Made by a program: the position numbers and the translations under genes. A DNA stretch of 64,000 nucleotides from the NCBI GenBank assembly GCA_027627225.1, contig CM051028.1, positions 28,668,329-28,732,328 on the forward strand, in the 5' to 3' direction. Numbering within the stretch: the stretch's first letter is position 1; each line of letters opens with the position of its first letter. The stretch is from Congeria kusceri (Eukaryota > Mollusca > Bivalvia > Myida > Dreissenidae). The notes beneath the pieces are model-generated. The model made no database searches, had not been told where the DNA came from, and was given only the letters and a program-made list of their open reading frames with translations. Below are positions 1-11,464 of the stretch, one piece after another.

Positions 1-123
1 GAGATTGGTCTAAGAGACACATTTTTATCCAAAAACAGTGACATTTTACCAATAGTCACAAGCGTCAAGAAGAATCTTGATGAAGTTATCACACAGATTT
101 GCCAGTGTTTTGAAACTTGTTAA
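1..123 (+). pseudogene. C-terminal tail of an unidentified transposon protein (partial)
   Basis: Frame 1 is open from the window start to TAA at 121-123, giving 40 residues that begin EIGLRDTFLSKNSD and end QICQCFETC. The same frame exists in the second copy (minus strand near 33.58-33.46 kb), where it reads ENGLRDTFL and then hits a stop. Recurrence at the same place in two copies of one transposon suggests the C-terminus of its transposase. The N-terminal remnant in copy 2 resembles Mutator-like transposase domains of invertebrates. The function is inferred. It may be intact or broken upstream of the window. Confidence 0.4.
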
Positions 124-926
124 CCCAATGTAATAAAACACACACTTATAAAAAATGCTTATTATTTTTCTGAATTTGGTAACCAAGGATATGTGAACCT
201 CAGCTAGTTACATTTGTATTTAAAATGTTTACACAAAACACTATTTCTTTAACATTAATGCTAAAATAATTCATTTAATATCGATACTGCTAATAGATTA
301 TGATTATAAGAGAAAAAAAATATTTTAACATAGGACAATATTTGCTTTTTTACTTGTCTTATTTTTCTTTTCTTTTTTTATAACATAGGGTTGCTTCAGT
401 CAAAATGTTATACATTGAGATTTTTGTGGTGAACCTATGTCAATTTATACCCTTTTCCTCTCAGATAAGGTTATATTATATTTTGGTATTACTGATTTTG
501 ACATACTATGAAACAAAAGTAAAAAAAATTACAATAATTGATGTTTGGCGTATTTTTACTGTAATGAAATCTGTTGTTTTTTACCATATGATTAGCCAAA
601 TTTAATGTAATAAGTATTGTTTGTCAACTTTAGTACTTATGTTTGTTATACTTTTTCATAAGATACACCTTTAACGTATAAATTAAAGCTATTCGGGAAT
701 AAATAAAATACATTTTGACAATATGTCAGTCATTTTTGTAAGTGTACCCTATCAGAATGTTAGGTTGAAGTAGAAAAATTAGGGGTTATAACAAAAATCG
801 CATTTTTGTCAAAACGTGTGGTTAGATTTTGTTTATATTTCACAATTTAGTCTCATAATAGATTTAATTATCAAAGATAAGAAGAAAATCAAGGTCTGAA
901 AAAAGTCCCATTAGGGTCTTTGCACC
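1..926 (+). mobile_element. End of a TTAA-flanked DNA transposon, copy 1 (cut by window edge)
   Basis: This stretch matches the reverse complement of about 32616-33575 almost along its length, with small indels. It stops exactly at the sequence GTCTTTGCACC followed by TTAA (927-930). The other copy (32616-34219) ends in CTTTCTACC/TTAA and begins TTAA/GGTAGAAAG, so the TTAA here is taken as the target-site copy. The interior beyond the 5' end of the window is not visible. Most of it is AT-rich 3' noncoding sequence after a short coding tail. Confidence 0.7.
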
Positions 927-930
927 TTAA

Positions 931-1214
931 ATGTCTTCCTGTCAGATCACATTTGTGACTGAAACTGCAAAGTGACATCTTAACCGATATCCTAAATCTG
1001 GACATAGTATCAAAGTAAGTTTTTGATTTTATGTATCCGCATTTACATTTGGAGGTGAAAATAAAACACTAATTTATCTTGTTTCGTCATTTTACGAGAA
1101 TATAAGTGCCTGTGTCATGCAAATACGGACCTGTTCCAGCTGTTAATTCTGCTGATTTTTCAATACGTGACAGGAATTAAATGAATGAATGAATGAATGA
1201 ATGAATGCCACAAA
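931..1214. other. Noncoding spacer with an AATG tetranucleotide run
   Basis: There is no coding signal. About seven tandem copies of AATG occur at roughly 1179-1207. Confidence 0.5.
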
Positions 1215-1503
1215 GGGATACTACTTCATGTAAAGGGAAGTAACTACTAAAACATTTTTATAAATTTGTAGATACCAAAATTATACCATTTTGTATTAAA
1301 TAGTTTTTTTAGAAAGTATATAGTAAAATTTAGTAAATCACTTATATAACAAAAATGAGTCATAAAGAATATAAGTGTATATTACAAATAATTCAGGGAT
1401 GTTCATTTTCTGCACGCAGGAGAGTCCCTATACCAATATAAAAGTTCTCACCTGAGTACTATTTATTTGAGTATATTTTGAAGCCGACCTTGTGTTGGTA
1501 CAA
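1215..1503 (+). repeat. Dispersed ~290-bp repeat ending in GAAGCCGACCTTGTGTTGG (copy 1)
   Basis: It begins near AAAGGGAAGTAACT and ends GAAGCCGACCTTGTGTTGG. The last ~110 bp, from the 'acgcaggagag' motif, are nearly identical to 15727-15822. Looser copies lie at 16397-16660 (minus), 20075-20342, 29000-29437, 30180-30645 and 62590-62882. It carries no ORF, so it is probably a nonautonomous mobile element. Its class is not established. Confidence 0.6.
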
Positions 1504-3571
1504 AGAACATATTTATCGTCGATATTAAACTACCTAATAAACAACGCAAAAGTAGTCCCGATTCTGAGCACAGCATTGCTGAAAGATACGCACAAAATAA
1601 CATACCACGGAATCAACGTTATCGTTTCTGTCGTAATGATAGAGACATAGAAGATGAATATCATCTTAATATGTATATGCCGTTATTATATTGAATTAAG
1701 AAAGAAATATATTACATTATGTTTTATGTTAACCCATCTGTATACAAGTTCCACACATTAACTTCATGTGACAAATCAGTTATTTCAAATCTATGTAAAT
1801 ACATCAAAGAATCTTTTGTTATAAGAAATTCAATCATCAATAATACTGTATAAAGATAAATAACACTATTTCCTTACCGCCAATGTAGATCTCTTGTTTT
1901 GTTTTCATAGCTTGTGTTTATTTGTTTGACCATTTTATATTGTAAAATTAAATATCGTTATACCTAGTTAGGTGACAGAAGAGAATGTGTATATTCATGT
2001 CTGAAGACGATGTACTCATGCATAAGTCTGAATAAAATGTCTGTCTTAAAATTACAAAAATGTTTGTAAGATCATGATATAATCGAAGGAATTTTTGCAT
2101 AATCGTTGTTTATTGACCAATAAACAACTCATTGTCGTTCTGGTGAGTGGCTATTACACCATTTACGCCCTAATGGTTTCATTCCTATGCATCAGAACTC
2201 CAAATCCGTGTTTACTGGCTGATAACAACGATAAACCTTAAATTATTTCTTAAATTTCCATTCATCGAATATCATAAAGATTATCACTTGCTCTGTTGAA
2301 AATCACAAACAATATGCACGTGCTCTTTTGTATCAAATAGTTTAACCGCTAAACACGTGACACCCAAATGTGACGATTGGATAATATTGCAGATTGATTT
2401 GAATACGATCGCCATTTTTGGAAGCGTCTATTGGCTGCACGAAGCATGTACTCCTACCAGAGGGTTGTAATTAAGAGCCGGCAGCCGGCCAAATTGACCG
2501 TTTCAAGCGAGAAATGGGTCGGCTCAAATTTTCAAGAAATAAATATAAGTTATTGTGTACCTTGTTCTGAAAGCCAGTCTTTGACCTCAACACACACTTG
2601 GTCTGATTTTATATAGATCAAATATGCGCTGTTAATCCGATGATCCAATAAAAAAATGACCATCTAGCAGTATCACCATCTTCGCTACTTGTTTACAGTG
2701 TCGCTTACATCATTAAAAATCGATATTATTATTCAATGGGAAGCTTACATCATTTAATGACATAAGCGGCCTATTAACACATGTATGCAAAGGTCAAACA
2801 ACGAAAAAAAGAAAAATAGACAAGTATTTCGCACAAGTTTCGAGTAAGAAGATAGTTTTTAAAAAGTTACACTGTTTCTGAAGTTTTGTTACATTCATTG
2901 AAATATTGGTGCATTAAAACGTTTATCAGAACTGATAATGAGTTTGTTTTTTTACAAGTTTGCATGGTGTTCTGGTGTTCTGTTTACAGTTATACTTGGA
3001 TTTTCGAAGTTTACTAAAATGTTTCTTGCTTGGAGGTTTTAATGTAAACGGTAAGTACATTTAATTTGCAACAATATTGCACAGGAGGGTGAGAGTTTCA
3101 TTAGGATAAGTGAAATTCACAAGTCCCAAACCCTCCGGTTATTTAGACTACTCCAACCGTCGTCTCAAAATGCAAAACAGCCTAGGCTAGAGCACATATT
3201 ACTTAATGTTTGGTACATGCTTAGTCTAGGGAAACCTATGCTCAAATTTGATCTGAAAACAAAAATGGGTAGGTGAACCTAACTAGGCTAGGTGAACGTA
3301 TGCCCAACGTTTTAATGAAATGCCTTGGCTAGCCTGGAACCTACTCCTTTGTTTAACACATGTAGTAAAATAATGATATTTAATTTGTTCAGCTAAGGGG
3401 GAGGGAAATATATATATGCTCATTGTTTCATGGTTTGTTTTGTTTAATAAATCTGGTGTAATTTTGCAGTATCACTTATCTTGGTTTTAACACTTATTTA
3501 ACTAAAATAGTGTAGCTTTTCTATGTCATGAATTAACCATAAGCATGATACCGTTTGCAAATGTATTTCAG
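1504..3571. other. AT-rich noncoding stretch with weak exon-like segments
   Basis: No recognised gene is present. A GC-richer segment at about 2440-2550 has an open frame from ATG 2446 (MYSYQRVVIKSR...). A segment near 3005-3050 ends at a good donor (AAACG/GTAAGT). Either could be an upstream exon of the hAT-derived locus that follows, but nothing proves it. Confidence 0.3.
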
Positions 3572-3649
3572 ATGTTTACCCAGGTTCTACTACAGGGTGC
3601 TTTCCTGAAACCTCACAGTCCTCTGAGCCACTTTCCAAAGAATTATCAG
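3572..3649 (+). other. Candidate 78-nt exon upstream of the hAT-like locus
   Basis: It is bounded by an acceptor (TGTATTTCAG) and a donor (CAG/GTACAT). It is 78 nt long and open in two frames, one reading VYPGSTTGCFPETSQSSEPL. The length is a multiple of three, so it would be skipped or included in frame. It lies 450 bp before the transposase remnant on the same strand. No homology is recognised. Confidence 0.25.
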
Positions 3650-4019
3650 GTACATATTATTAAAATGAACACGAAACATTTGTTAAATCTTAGTTTCAGA
3701 ATTGCTTAATCCAACGGAAGCAGGGGATTACAAACAAACGATAAAGTGCAAACATCTGCTATGCTTCATATTCTTTAAATAAAGTGGATTTCAATTAGAA
3801 GTTTAGATAATTAATTTTGAGAAGGAATTTAAATGAACTTAAATATTGACAGGTTTTACCAGCTGCGATGTATAAATTTATAATGTTTTAGACTTCAATG
3901 CTCTTTTTCCGATTAAGACGCAAAATTGCAGTTGCCTACTACTACAAAGGATGATTTATGTAGCACCTCACTCAACTACTCTCTTGGCAGTGAGAAACCA
4001 CTTTACAAATCTACACCTT

Positions 4020-5752
4020 CTTATGAAACTTGGACCAGTGATCAGTGCAGAGAAAACAGCCAAACTGTTTGACCCCTCTTAAACAGTTCATAACGTGTTC
4101 AGTAAGACAGACTGCAGCAGTGCCTGTATTTACGAACAGCAGAGGCTGAAGCCGAAGAAGTTTAAACATAGCTGGCTGAATAAAGAGAACTGGTGGCTTT
4201 ACTATGTGGAAGGACAAGGTATGTTCTGCCTTGTTTGCCATAAACATGATATGAAACACCCACACAATCTGAAAAAGGTATTTGCAGCCACTCCAAGTGT
4301 ACGGATGAAAGGGGATGTTGTTACCTCCCACTCAAGAGCAATCGACATCGAGCAGCTCTTCAAAGTGACGAGCTTCAAGGAATGTCTTACTTCCATAAGG
4401 AAATAAGTAAGCAATCAGAGACTTGAAATGTCATTTTGGAACAGACATTCAGCTCTGCATACTTTCAGATGAGAGCAGTTATAGCAAACGGACAGTTTGT
4501 TCCATTGCTGAATCACATAGAAAAGGTATACAATGTTGACAGCTTGAAGTATTTTGGGCATAGATCTAGAGGAGACGAACGTGAAATATTGAAACACTAT
4601 GAAGCATGAGGTACTACGCAAGGTCAAATCAGCATCAGCATTTGGAGTACTTACAGACGAAGTTTCAGATGTGTCAGTGGCAGAAAACCTTGTTACCTTC
4701 ATACAATTATTTTGCCAGGACACTGATCGTGTCGAAACTCACTTTCTAGCTTGTCAGAACATTCTTACTTCTTTTGATGCTGCAAATTATGAAGCTATTA
4801 CTTCTCTGATAATTGATGAACTTGAAAAACATGGAGGCTTGAACATGTCTTATTTCACAGGGTTAACCTCTGATGGTGCTTCAGTGATGGTGTGGGAACG
4901 GGAAGGTGTTGCGGTTTAAGAGCTGCAATCACTGTTTGATAAATATGTCAATGCACTAATTGAGAACATTGACAACAGGTTTACAGAACCTCTACAGTTC
5001 TAGCAGCATTCAATGTATTTGATCCGACGCTTGTCCCTTATTCTGGTGTTTAAATCAGGAGTTATGGCCACTCCCAGTTATAAGTGTTTTGCAACCATTA
5101 TTTCACTGAAAATCCTGAGAGATCAGACAGATTGAAAGCCGAATGGGAAGGAATGAAATACCATCTCAGAGATGTCATCAAACCTAGTATGCCTGAAAAG
5201 TTAAATCCGGCAAAGACCAAGTCTTATCTCCTACTGAGTGGCGTCTCCTCCAGCTTCTCAAGAATACTGCAATGAGGCAGCTCTATCCCAATGTAACTTT
5301 GATTGCACAAGTGATAGCTTCACTACCGGTTTCTTATGCATGGCCCGAGAGAGGAGCTAGTTCACTTGAAGCATTGAAAGCAAGGATTGCGTTACAGGTT
5401 GAGCACATCCATGCTGGAGTCCCTGCTACACATTTGGATCAATGTTCTTAAACCATCCTCTTTGGAATGTCAGCAGTTGATGAAATTAGCTGTTACTTCA
5501 TGGCTACAGAAAAAGAATAGACGAAATCTTACAAAGCCTCCTATGTCATCTGAGCTGATAGTGTGACTGGTGTAATAGAGGTTGCGGATGCCGGGGTTCA
5601 AACAGATCCAGCTTATGTGGATGCTTCTGATGATCAGACAGCTGTTGACATTGCTTTTAAGAAGCTTGGCATTGACCAGTATGACTCTCACTCAGGTTCA
5701 GATGCAGACTTTTCAGATGATGAAAATGATGAAGAACCCTGTTTTTCATAAA
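4020..5752 (+). pseudogene. hAT-superfamily transposase remnant, ZNF862/TTF-zinc-finger type
   Basis: Fragments in several frames read in the order expected for this family. A TTF-type zinc finger comes first (4095-4406: WLNKENWWLYYVEGQGMFC, with C-x2-C and a later H). Then, after a frameshift, AVIANGQFVPLLNHIEK and KYFGHRSRGDE (4468-4580). The catalytic core follows at 4599-4919 (FGVLTDEVSDVSVAENLVTF, then TSDGASVM), with the usual acidic residues. Next come ALIENIDNRF and VLAAFNVFDPTL (4955-5045), a helix region (5084-5240), and the C-terminal dimerisation motif LLQLLKNTAMRQLYPN followed by SYAWPERGASSLEALKAR (5242-5400). The 3' end encodes an acidic Asp/Glu/Ser tail (5563-5751). At least four frameshifts or stops break it, so it is not functional as transposase. 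TIRs and target duplication were not found. In animals such genes are sometimes domesticated, but this copy shows decay. Confidence 0.8.
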
Positions 5753-6105
5753 GCTTCTAACTGTAGCAGAAACAATGACTGTAAACACGTTGTTCTCATT
5801 AATAGACTATTAATTTACACATAGTTCAATATTTAACAATCATTTTTAATGTGTTAGTCAAGTCATAAAAAAAATCAAACAAAATTTAAGAGCTTTATTA
5901 AATTTTCCTTCGTTTTTTGTGTTATTTCTATAATTCATTATAAACAATCTGAACTATTAAAATTGATTAAGTAAAAAAGGGTAAATTTCATAGTTCAAAT
6001 TATCATGAATTATGTGTCCAAAATCGCTCAAATGCTTGGATTTTTACAACTAAATTTCAAAATATTTTATGGGGGGTGGGGATAATCCCCAACTCCCCTA
6101 GAGCA
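5753..6105. other. AT-rich spacer
   Basis: About 350 bp of A/T-rich sequence lies between the hAT-like remnant and the LINE. I see no gene. A short poly-G stretch precedes the LINE remnant at about 6070. Confidence 0.4.
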
Positions 6106-6750
6106 ATCCAGAAGGGCATAGTAAAGCGTCTTTATGTGCACTTTGAAGGAACTATTGTGTTATACAATGATAGAGTATTTACTGGATTGAACAGGGACAT
6201 GGTTTTATTTTTTACCTATGTTTCACCAGAAAAACCATCAATATATGATGCTGAAAATAGTAACGGAATCGAACTCTTGCACGAAAAGTTATCCCAGATT
6301 GAAACTGATATAGGCGACGTTCTATTTCTGATTAGTGGTGACCTAAATGCGAGAGTGAAGGACCTCGACGACTTTATTGAGGAAGATAACCTTTACTATA
6401 TTTATAGTGACGATGTTCCCTACCCAGGTGACGATTTTGGCTTGTCTCGTGCTAACAGAGTTGAGAAGTATAACACCTTCGGTCTTTCATTAATATAATT
6501 ATGTTGCACCAAATGTGTCCACTTGTTAAATGGCAGATATAGCGATGTTAATGGGAATTTTACATATACTTCTAATAGTGGCAGTAGTGTCGTAGACTAT
6601 TTTTTAGCATCGACGGTCCTTTTTTCGTCAAGAACTGACTTTTACGTCGACAACTTCGTTGTCTCGGATCATTTCCCTACAGTTTGCAAGTTGAACTTGA
6701 GTTCGTCAGTGCCCGATGACGAAGATCGAGCAATAGAGATTAACAGTTAA
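6106..6750 (+). pseudogene. LINE: AP-endonuclease domain (5' truncated)
   Basis: This is the C-terminal two thirds of an exonuclease-endonuclease-phosphatase domain, the enzyme that nicks target DNA for retrotransposition. The motif GDLNAR lies at about 6340-6358. The closing motifs are SVVDYFLAS (6580-6610) and VSDHFPTVCKL (6660-6692), where the SDH serine-aspartate-histidine is the catalytic end of the fold. A frameshift near 6498-6523 splits the domain. The N-terminal catalytic motif is missing, consistent with 5' truncation of the insert near 6.1 kb. Confidence 0.8.
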
Positions 6751-8193
6751 ACTCATTTGACATCTACAAGTGGCCGGAACCTTCCAAAAATGAATTCATA
6801 AAAACTTTTGAAGAATTGTTTAACAAATTTCTGAGTTCTATTAATAACGATGTAAGCCATAGTTATAACGAGTTCGTGTCATTGTTTCAGAAAGCCGGAA
6901 TATGTATGAAACGCACGTACCCTCGTCCAAAAGTGTTACAGAATACTTGTCAGAGAGACCAGCCAGACTTGTGGGATGATGACTGTAATAATGCTAAATA
7001 CCAGAAATATCATAATTTTAGACGTTATCGACTTCCTAATTCAAAACATGACTTGGAGAAATTTATCAAGAGTAAACACGTTTTCAAAAACCTCTGCCGT
7101 GCAAAATTGTTGTCTCTTCTAAGGTCAAAGCGTATTTATATTGTGGACAATTGAGACAATCCAAGATTATTTTGGAAAAGCATTAAACAAGCTCAGAACG
7201 TACGGACACTACCAAAAATATCCCCAGATGTCTGGCGGGAATATTTCGAAACGCTGTTGTCTGACACGTCACCAGATCCAGACGGTGAAAACATTTTTGA
7301 ACGCATGAACGAAACGAGAAATAACGATATTTTAGACGGAGAAATTAGTGACGACGACATTTTAAACCGCCTAAAAGAGTTGCGAAGTGGATGTGCATTG
7401 GGTACAGATGGAACGTGTATTGAAATGTATAAATGCACTATTCATATAACTTTACCTTACATTAATAGGTTGTTTAACCATTTATTGTCGTCTGGAACTT
7501 TTCCTAAGGAATGGTGCGAAAGTATCATAACCGCTATCCACAAAAAGGAGGTACTATGGACAATAAATAATTATAGAGCAGTTTCTGTCGCAAAAAAAAT
7601 AGTCTGGGACAAGTTTTTATGAAGATACGGCTATACGGGCCGGCTATAATTCTACAGACAATATTTTTAATCTCAGTGCAATAGGGCAGAAATACCTATC
7701 TAAAAGATAGGTATGTTTTTTTCATTGACTATTTTAAAGCCTTTGATGGCTGCAAACACCCACAATTATGGAATAGTTTGATACGCAAAGGTGTTGATGA
7801 AAATGTGTAAAATTGGAGAACGGTCTAACGGATTTCTTCTCATGCAGCATAGGAACCAAAAAGGGCTGCGTGAGCTCGACGATTATTTTTACGCTATTCA
7901 TAAATGATCTTGTCTCATACTTGAAACAACACTGTGGTAGTGGAATTTTTATTTCAAACCATGTAGATGGAATTCAGGCCCTTATGTTTGCTGATGACAT
8001 TGCAACCGTAGCTGAAACAGCTGGTAAACTCCAGAGTCAAATTGACAGGATACGCAAATTTTGTGAAGCTACAGGAATGAGGCTGAATCTCGAAAAATCT
8101 CTAATAATGGCATTTCGAAATGGTGGCCCACTAAGACAATACGAACGTTGGTATTTTAATAATACACCCGTGGAAGTGGTTTCTTGTTATTAG
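6751..8193 (+). pseudogene. LINE: linker and reverse transcriptase
   Basis: After the endonuclease, 6816-7154 encodes a basic Trp/Tyr-containing linker of the kind that precedes the RT. RT motifs follow in order: GCALGTDGTCIEMYK and FPKEWCESIITAIHKK with NNYRAVSV (7390-7590), then FIDYFKAFDGCKHPQLW in another frame (7718-7770; motif A with its Asp), GTKKGCVSSTIIFTLFINDL (7852-7910; motif B), ALMFADDIATVAE (7978-8016; motif C with the catalytic Asp pair) and GMRLNLEKSLIMAF (8075-8115; motif D). Three or more frame changes make it nonfunctional. The catalytic FADD is intact, so decay looks recent in the core. Confidence 0.85.
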
Positions 8194-9183
8194 TATTTGG
8201 GCTCGTTTTTCACCCCGAAGTTATGTTTGACGAAAATCAAACAGACATTACTCATACAGGCGAAGAAAGCGATGGGATCAATATTTCGATACCAGAAATA
8301 TTTCGGTTACTTTAATCATCGCGAAGGTTTTAAACTCTTCAATAGTAAAACCCATAGTTCTTCACTCATCTGAACTGTGGGGGTACCAGTTCTGTGACAA
8401 AATTGAAAGTGTTCAAGTTCAATTCTGTAAAAGGATTTCCTGCCTAAACCAGAATGTAACAATAATTTTGCGCAAAGTGAGTGTAGTCGGCTCCCTTAAA
8501 TGTATCATACATGTGTAAATGCATTAAATACTGGGTGAAACTAACACATAAGCCATCAATTAGATACCCACATCAGTGCTATTGGATGTTGCGATGTTGC
8601 CTCGATAAAAGCGGTAAAACAACATGGGCAACTTGTGTAAAGCGGGTGTTATTTCTTCACGGCGTCGGTCACGTGTTGATATCCGGCGGACCCGGAAACA
8701 ATGTAGCTTTTCTAGATATCTTCTATAAAAGACTTACTGACTGCGCGACAATCGCTTTTAGGAGATATAAATTCTTTGTCAAAAGGATTACATTATAAAC
8801 TTTTCAAAAACTTGATTGAACCAGGAAAATATTTATCAGTTTCATTGACATATCGCTTAAAACACGGTTTGTCAAATTTCCGTTGTTCTGGACACCAATT
8901 CATGATCGAGAAGGGTCGTTATATTGGAATTGATCGCGAGTTGAGGTTTTGTCCATTTTGTTTGAATAGAAATGTTAATAGCATAGAAAACGAATTACAC
9001 TTTTTAATTGTATGTCCTACGTATGTTGACTTACGCCAGCGTTATTTTAGAGACAGCTGGTTAGCATACCCTGTATCTGAGCAATTGTTTATAAAAATCA
9101 TGTCTGATACAAACGTGCAGAGTATTTTTGCACTTGCAAGATTTCTTGACGCTGCATTCAAGTTAAGAGCTAATTTATTATAA
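8194..9183 (+). pseudogene. LINE: thumb and C-terminal zinc-knuckle region
   Basis: 8194-8775 is the broken continuation of the RT thumb (YLGSFFTPKLCLTKIKQT just after a TAG that interrupts motif D's frame). 8776-9183 is an open 135-codon segment with a C-x2-C...H-x4-C knuckle, CPFCLNRN...ELHFLIVCPTYVDLR, typical of the C-terminus of many animal LINEs. The clade is not assigned. CR1-, L2- and RTE-like families in molluscs would need tree placement. Confidence 0.75.
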
Positions 9184-9279
9184 ATTGTTTTGTGATACGT
9201 AATTGAATAGACCATTTCGCATATATTTTATATTGCTTATACGTATAAATGTACGAACATATATTCAAAGAAAGTTTTG

Positions 9280-9366
<87 letters not shown>

Positions 9367-9528
9367 GCGAATTGTACTGTATGTCTTTAATACACACGCA
9401 TTGCCATTTACTACTTATATCTGTTTAAAATTGTCACTACAAATGTTTGTTTCTTGAATGCTTGTATTATGAGCCGGAGGCCTTTCAGCACAAATAAACC
9501 GATTGTCATTGTCATTGTAAATCACGCC
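9184..9528 (+). repeat. LINE 3' UTR with (TA)n and terminal ATTGTC repeats
   Basis: A (TA)n run spans 9282-9364. The 3' terminus is GAGCCGGAGGCCTTTCAGC, then AATAAACC, then three copies of an ATTGTC unit (9511-9528). A short simple repeat at the 3' end, rather than poly(A), is the signature of many LINEs that prime on a terminal microsatellite. It marks the real downstream boundary of the 6.1-9.5 kb insert. Confidence 0.75.
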
Positions 9529-9701
9529 TTCGAAATCATTTTTCAAAAAATCTTATTGACAACCCTGCTACTAACGGGAAACACTCGGAGAGCACAGACC
9601 TCCGTCATCTAAACTCGCCAACAATTAACGATTTATACAAAACAATGTTTGGATCACCCAATAAAGAATACATTTACGAAAATCCAGGATCAAGACTTTG
9701 A
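9529..9701 (+). pseudogene. Orphan C-terminal ORF fragment, unidentified
   Basis: This open frame of 57 codons has protein-like composition (NPATNGKHSESTDLRHLN ... ENPGSRL) and ends at TGA 9699-9701, with no similarity I can name. It lies directly after the LINE tail, so it probably belongs to the older sequence into which the LINE inserted. It could be the C-terminus of another mobile-element protein. Confidence 0.3.
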
Positions 9702-10925
9702 TTTTCTCCTCTTCTCGTTCGCTGCTACACGATCAGGCCAGTTGCAAGGATGAACTTTGTTGTCCACCTGACGTCCTCCACATCACCATGTAGCTTCTGG
9801 TGATGAAGTAGTGTCGTCTCAGTGGACCAAGTTGAATTTCTGTCCTGGTTATGCCTTTCACAGTGTTGGAGTACAAGCTCTGTGGTCTGATCTTCCTCAC
9901 CGCATGGCAGGTAGCTGACCATTTTAACTTTTTATGCACGTGTGCGTTCTGCTAAGAAGATGGTACGCATCCATCTATAAACTTGGTCTCATCAGTGCTT
10001 TGATAAGTGTGGTCTTTTCTTGAAAGCTCACGTTAGCATTTAATTGCTCTGCCTGGGCATCTTCCTTTGCGAGCTTATCTGCCTGCTTGTTTCAAGGAAC
10101 TCCGCAATGGGCGGTTATCCACTGAAGGGCCACTCTGCAGTCATTGCTGAGTAGATGCAGGGCGTTTGCTAGATGTGGCAATATGTTTTTGGTCTCGGCC
10201 TGTAGTACTGACAGCGCACATGTGAGGAAAACAACCATGGAGCTCTTTTGTCTTGAGGCTACTACACGAAAGATGGCCTTAATCAATGCCTCCGACTCTG
10301 CTTTTTAGTTGCTGCAGTGTTTCCTACAGCTGTATTGGCTGTTTTTGTGTTGCCGCTAGGGTAGTAAATGGCACTACCAGCCCTACCGTCCTGAATGGCA
10401 CTGGATACTAACCATCAGTATAGACATGAGTCCAGGCGTCTGGTGGGTATTGTTCAGATCATGGCTAGCGTCTCTTTTCGCTTGGTATTGTCCTCTTCAG
10501 TTCCCTGCTCAAGGTATGGTACCTTAGTGCAGACTGTCACTGATGATAGATCATCTTCCAATGGGTTCATGATGCCAGCCGTACCAAGTGGAGTAACGGG
10601 CCTGTCTAGGGCGAGTGCATATTGTTTTTTCAGCTTCTTGGCTTCATGGACAAAACTACTACGCTTCCATCTGTTCTTGGTGTAACCTTGTAGTTTCTCT
10701 TTCATGGTCTGGTAGGCACTCATACATGTACTTCTGCGCTTGGAGAAGGATTATGGGGTTCCTTCTTTCCTGTAGTAGCTGTATCCCGTTGACTTTCTCC
10801 ACGTATTGGACTGTTGTCGACCATGCAATATTCAACATCATGAGAAAATGTCTGCAAAATTGCTAATGCTGGATCAACCAATACGCGAGATCGATCCCTT
10901 ATCGGGGTGCGCATACTGAACATGT
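9702..10925 (-). pseudogene. Second LINE remnant with RNase H (Jockey-like group), reverse strand
   Basis: Read on the minus strand from 10925 downward, fragments in shifting frames give a region after the RT (SRVLVDPALAILQTFSHD, NGIQLLQERRNPI, KLKKQYALALDRPV). An RNase H domain follows: WTHVYTDG near 10410, AESEALIKA at about 10280, VFLTCALSVLQAE at about 10200, and ALQWITAHCGVP then QADKLAKEDAQAEQ at about 10120-10040. The C-terminus is LPCGEEDQTTELVLQHCE at about 9900. The second RNase H carboxylate, normally Asp in FLTDA, is Cys here. The segment is clearly more GC-rich than its neighbours. RT itself and the 5' end are missing. There are many frameshifts. Confidence 0.7.
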
Positions 10926-11164
10926 CGCCTTTCTTCTTCAGCCAATAGTATTACCCGATAGACAGTCAGCTGTTCGGTAATAATCGGAAATCTTCGGAAG
11001 ATTTTCTGCTGCTATCGATTTTATCAGATGATCGATACTGCCTTATCTAAGATTTAATCCATCAGCAATTTAATCTGGCTGTTCTGTTTGCGCAGTGTTT
11101 TTCTGCAATAGTATATCAGCATGCAAGAGATAAAGCGACACACTTCTGTTTTTATCCACAGTCT
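10926..11164. other. Noncoding spacer
   Basis: Nothing recognisable was found upstream of the RNase H LINE fragment. Confidence 0.35.
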
Positions 11165-11170
11165 TTAATA

Positions 11171-11458
<288 letters not shown>

Positions 11459-11464
11459 TGAAGC

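Noticed and set aside
405..605. 66-codon frame in the window-start transposon end
   Set aside because: It lies in AT-rich 3' sequence. The inverted copy at about 32.98-33.18 kb does not keep the frame.
9170..9457. Tyr-Ile repeat frames on both strands
   Set aside because: They are translations of (TA)n in the LINE 3' UTR.
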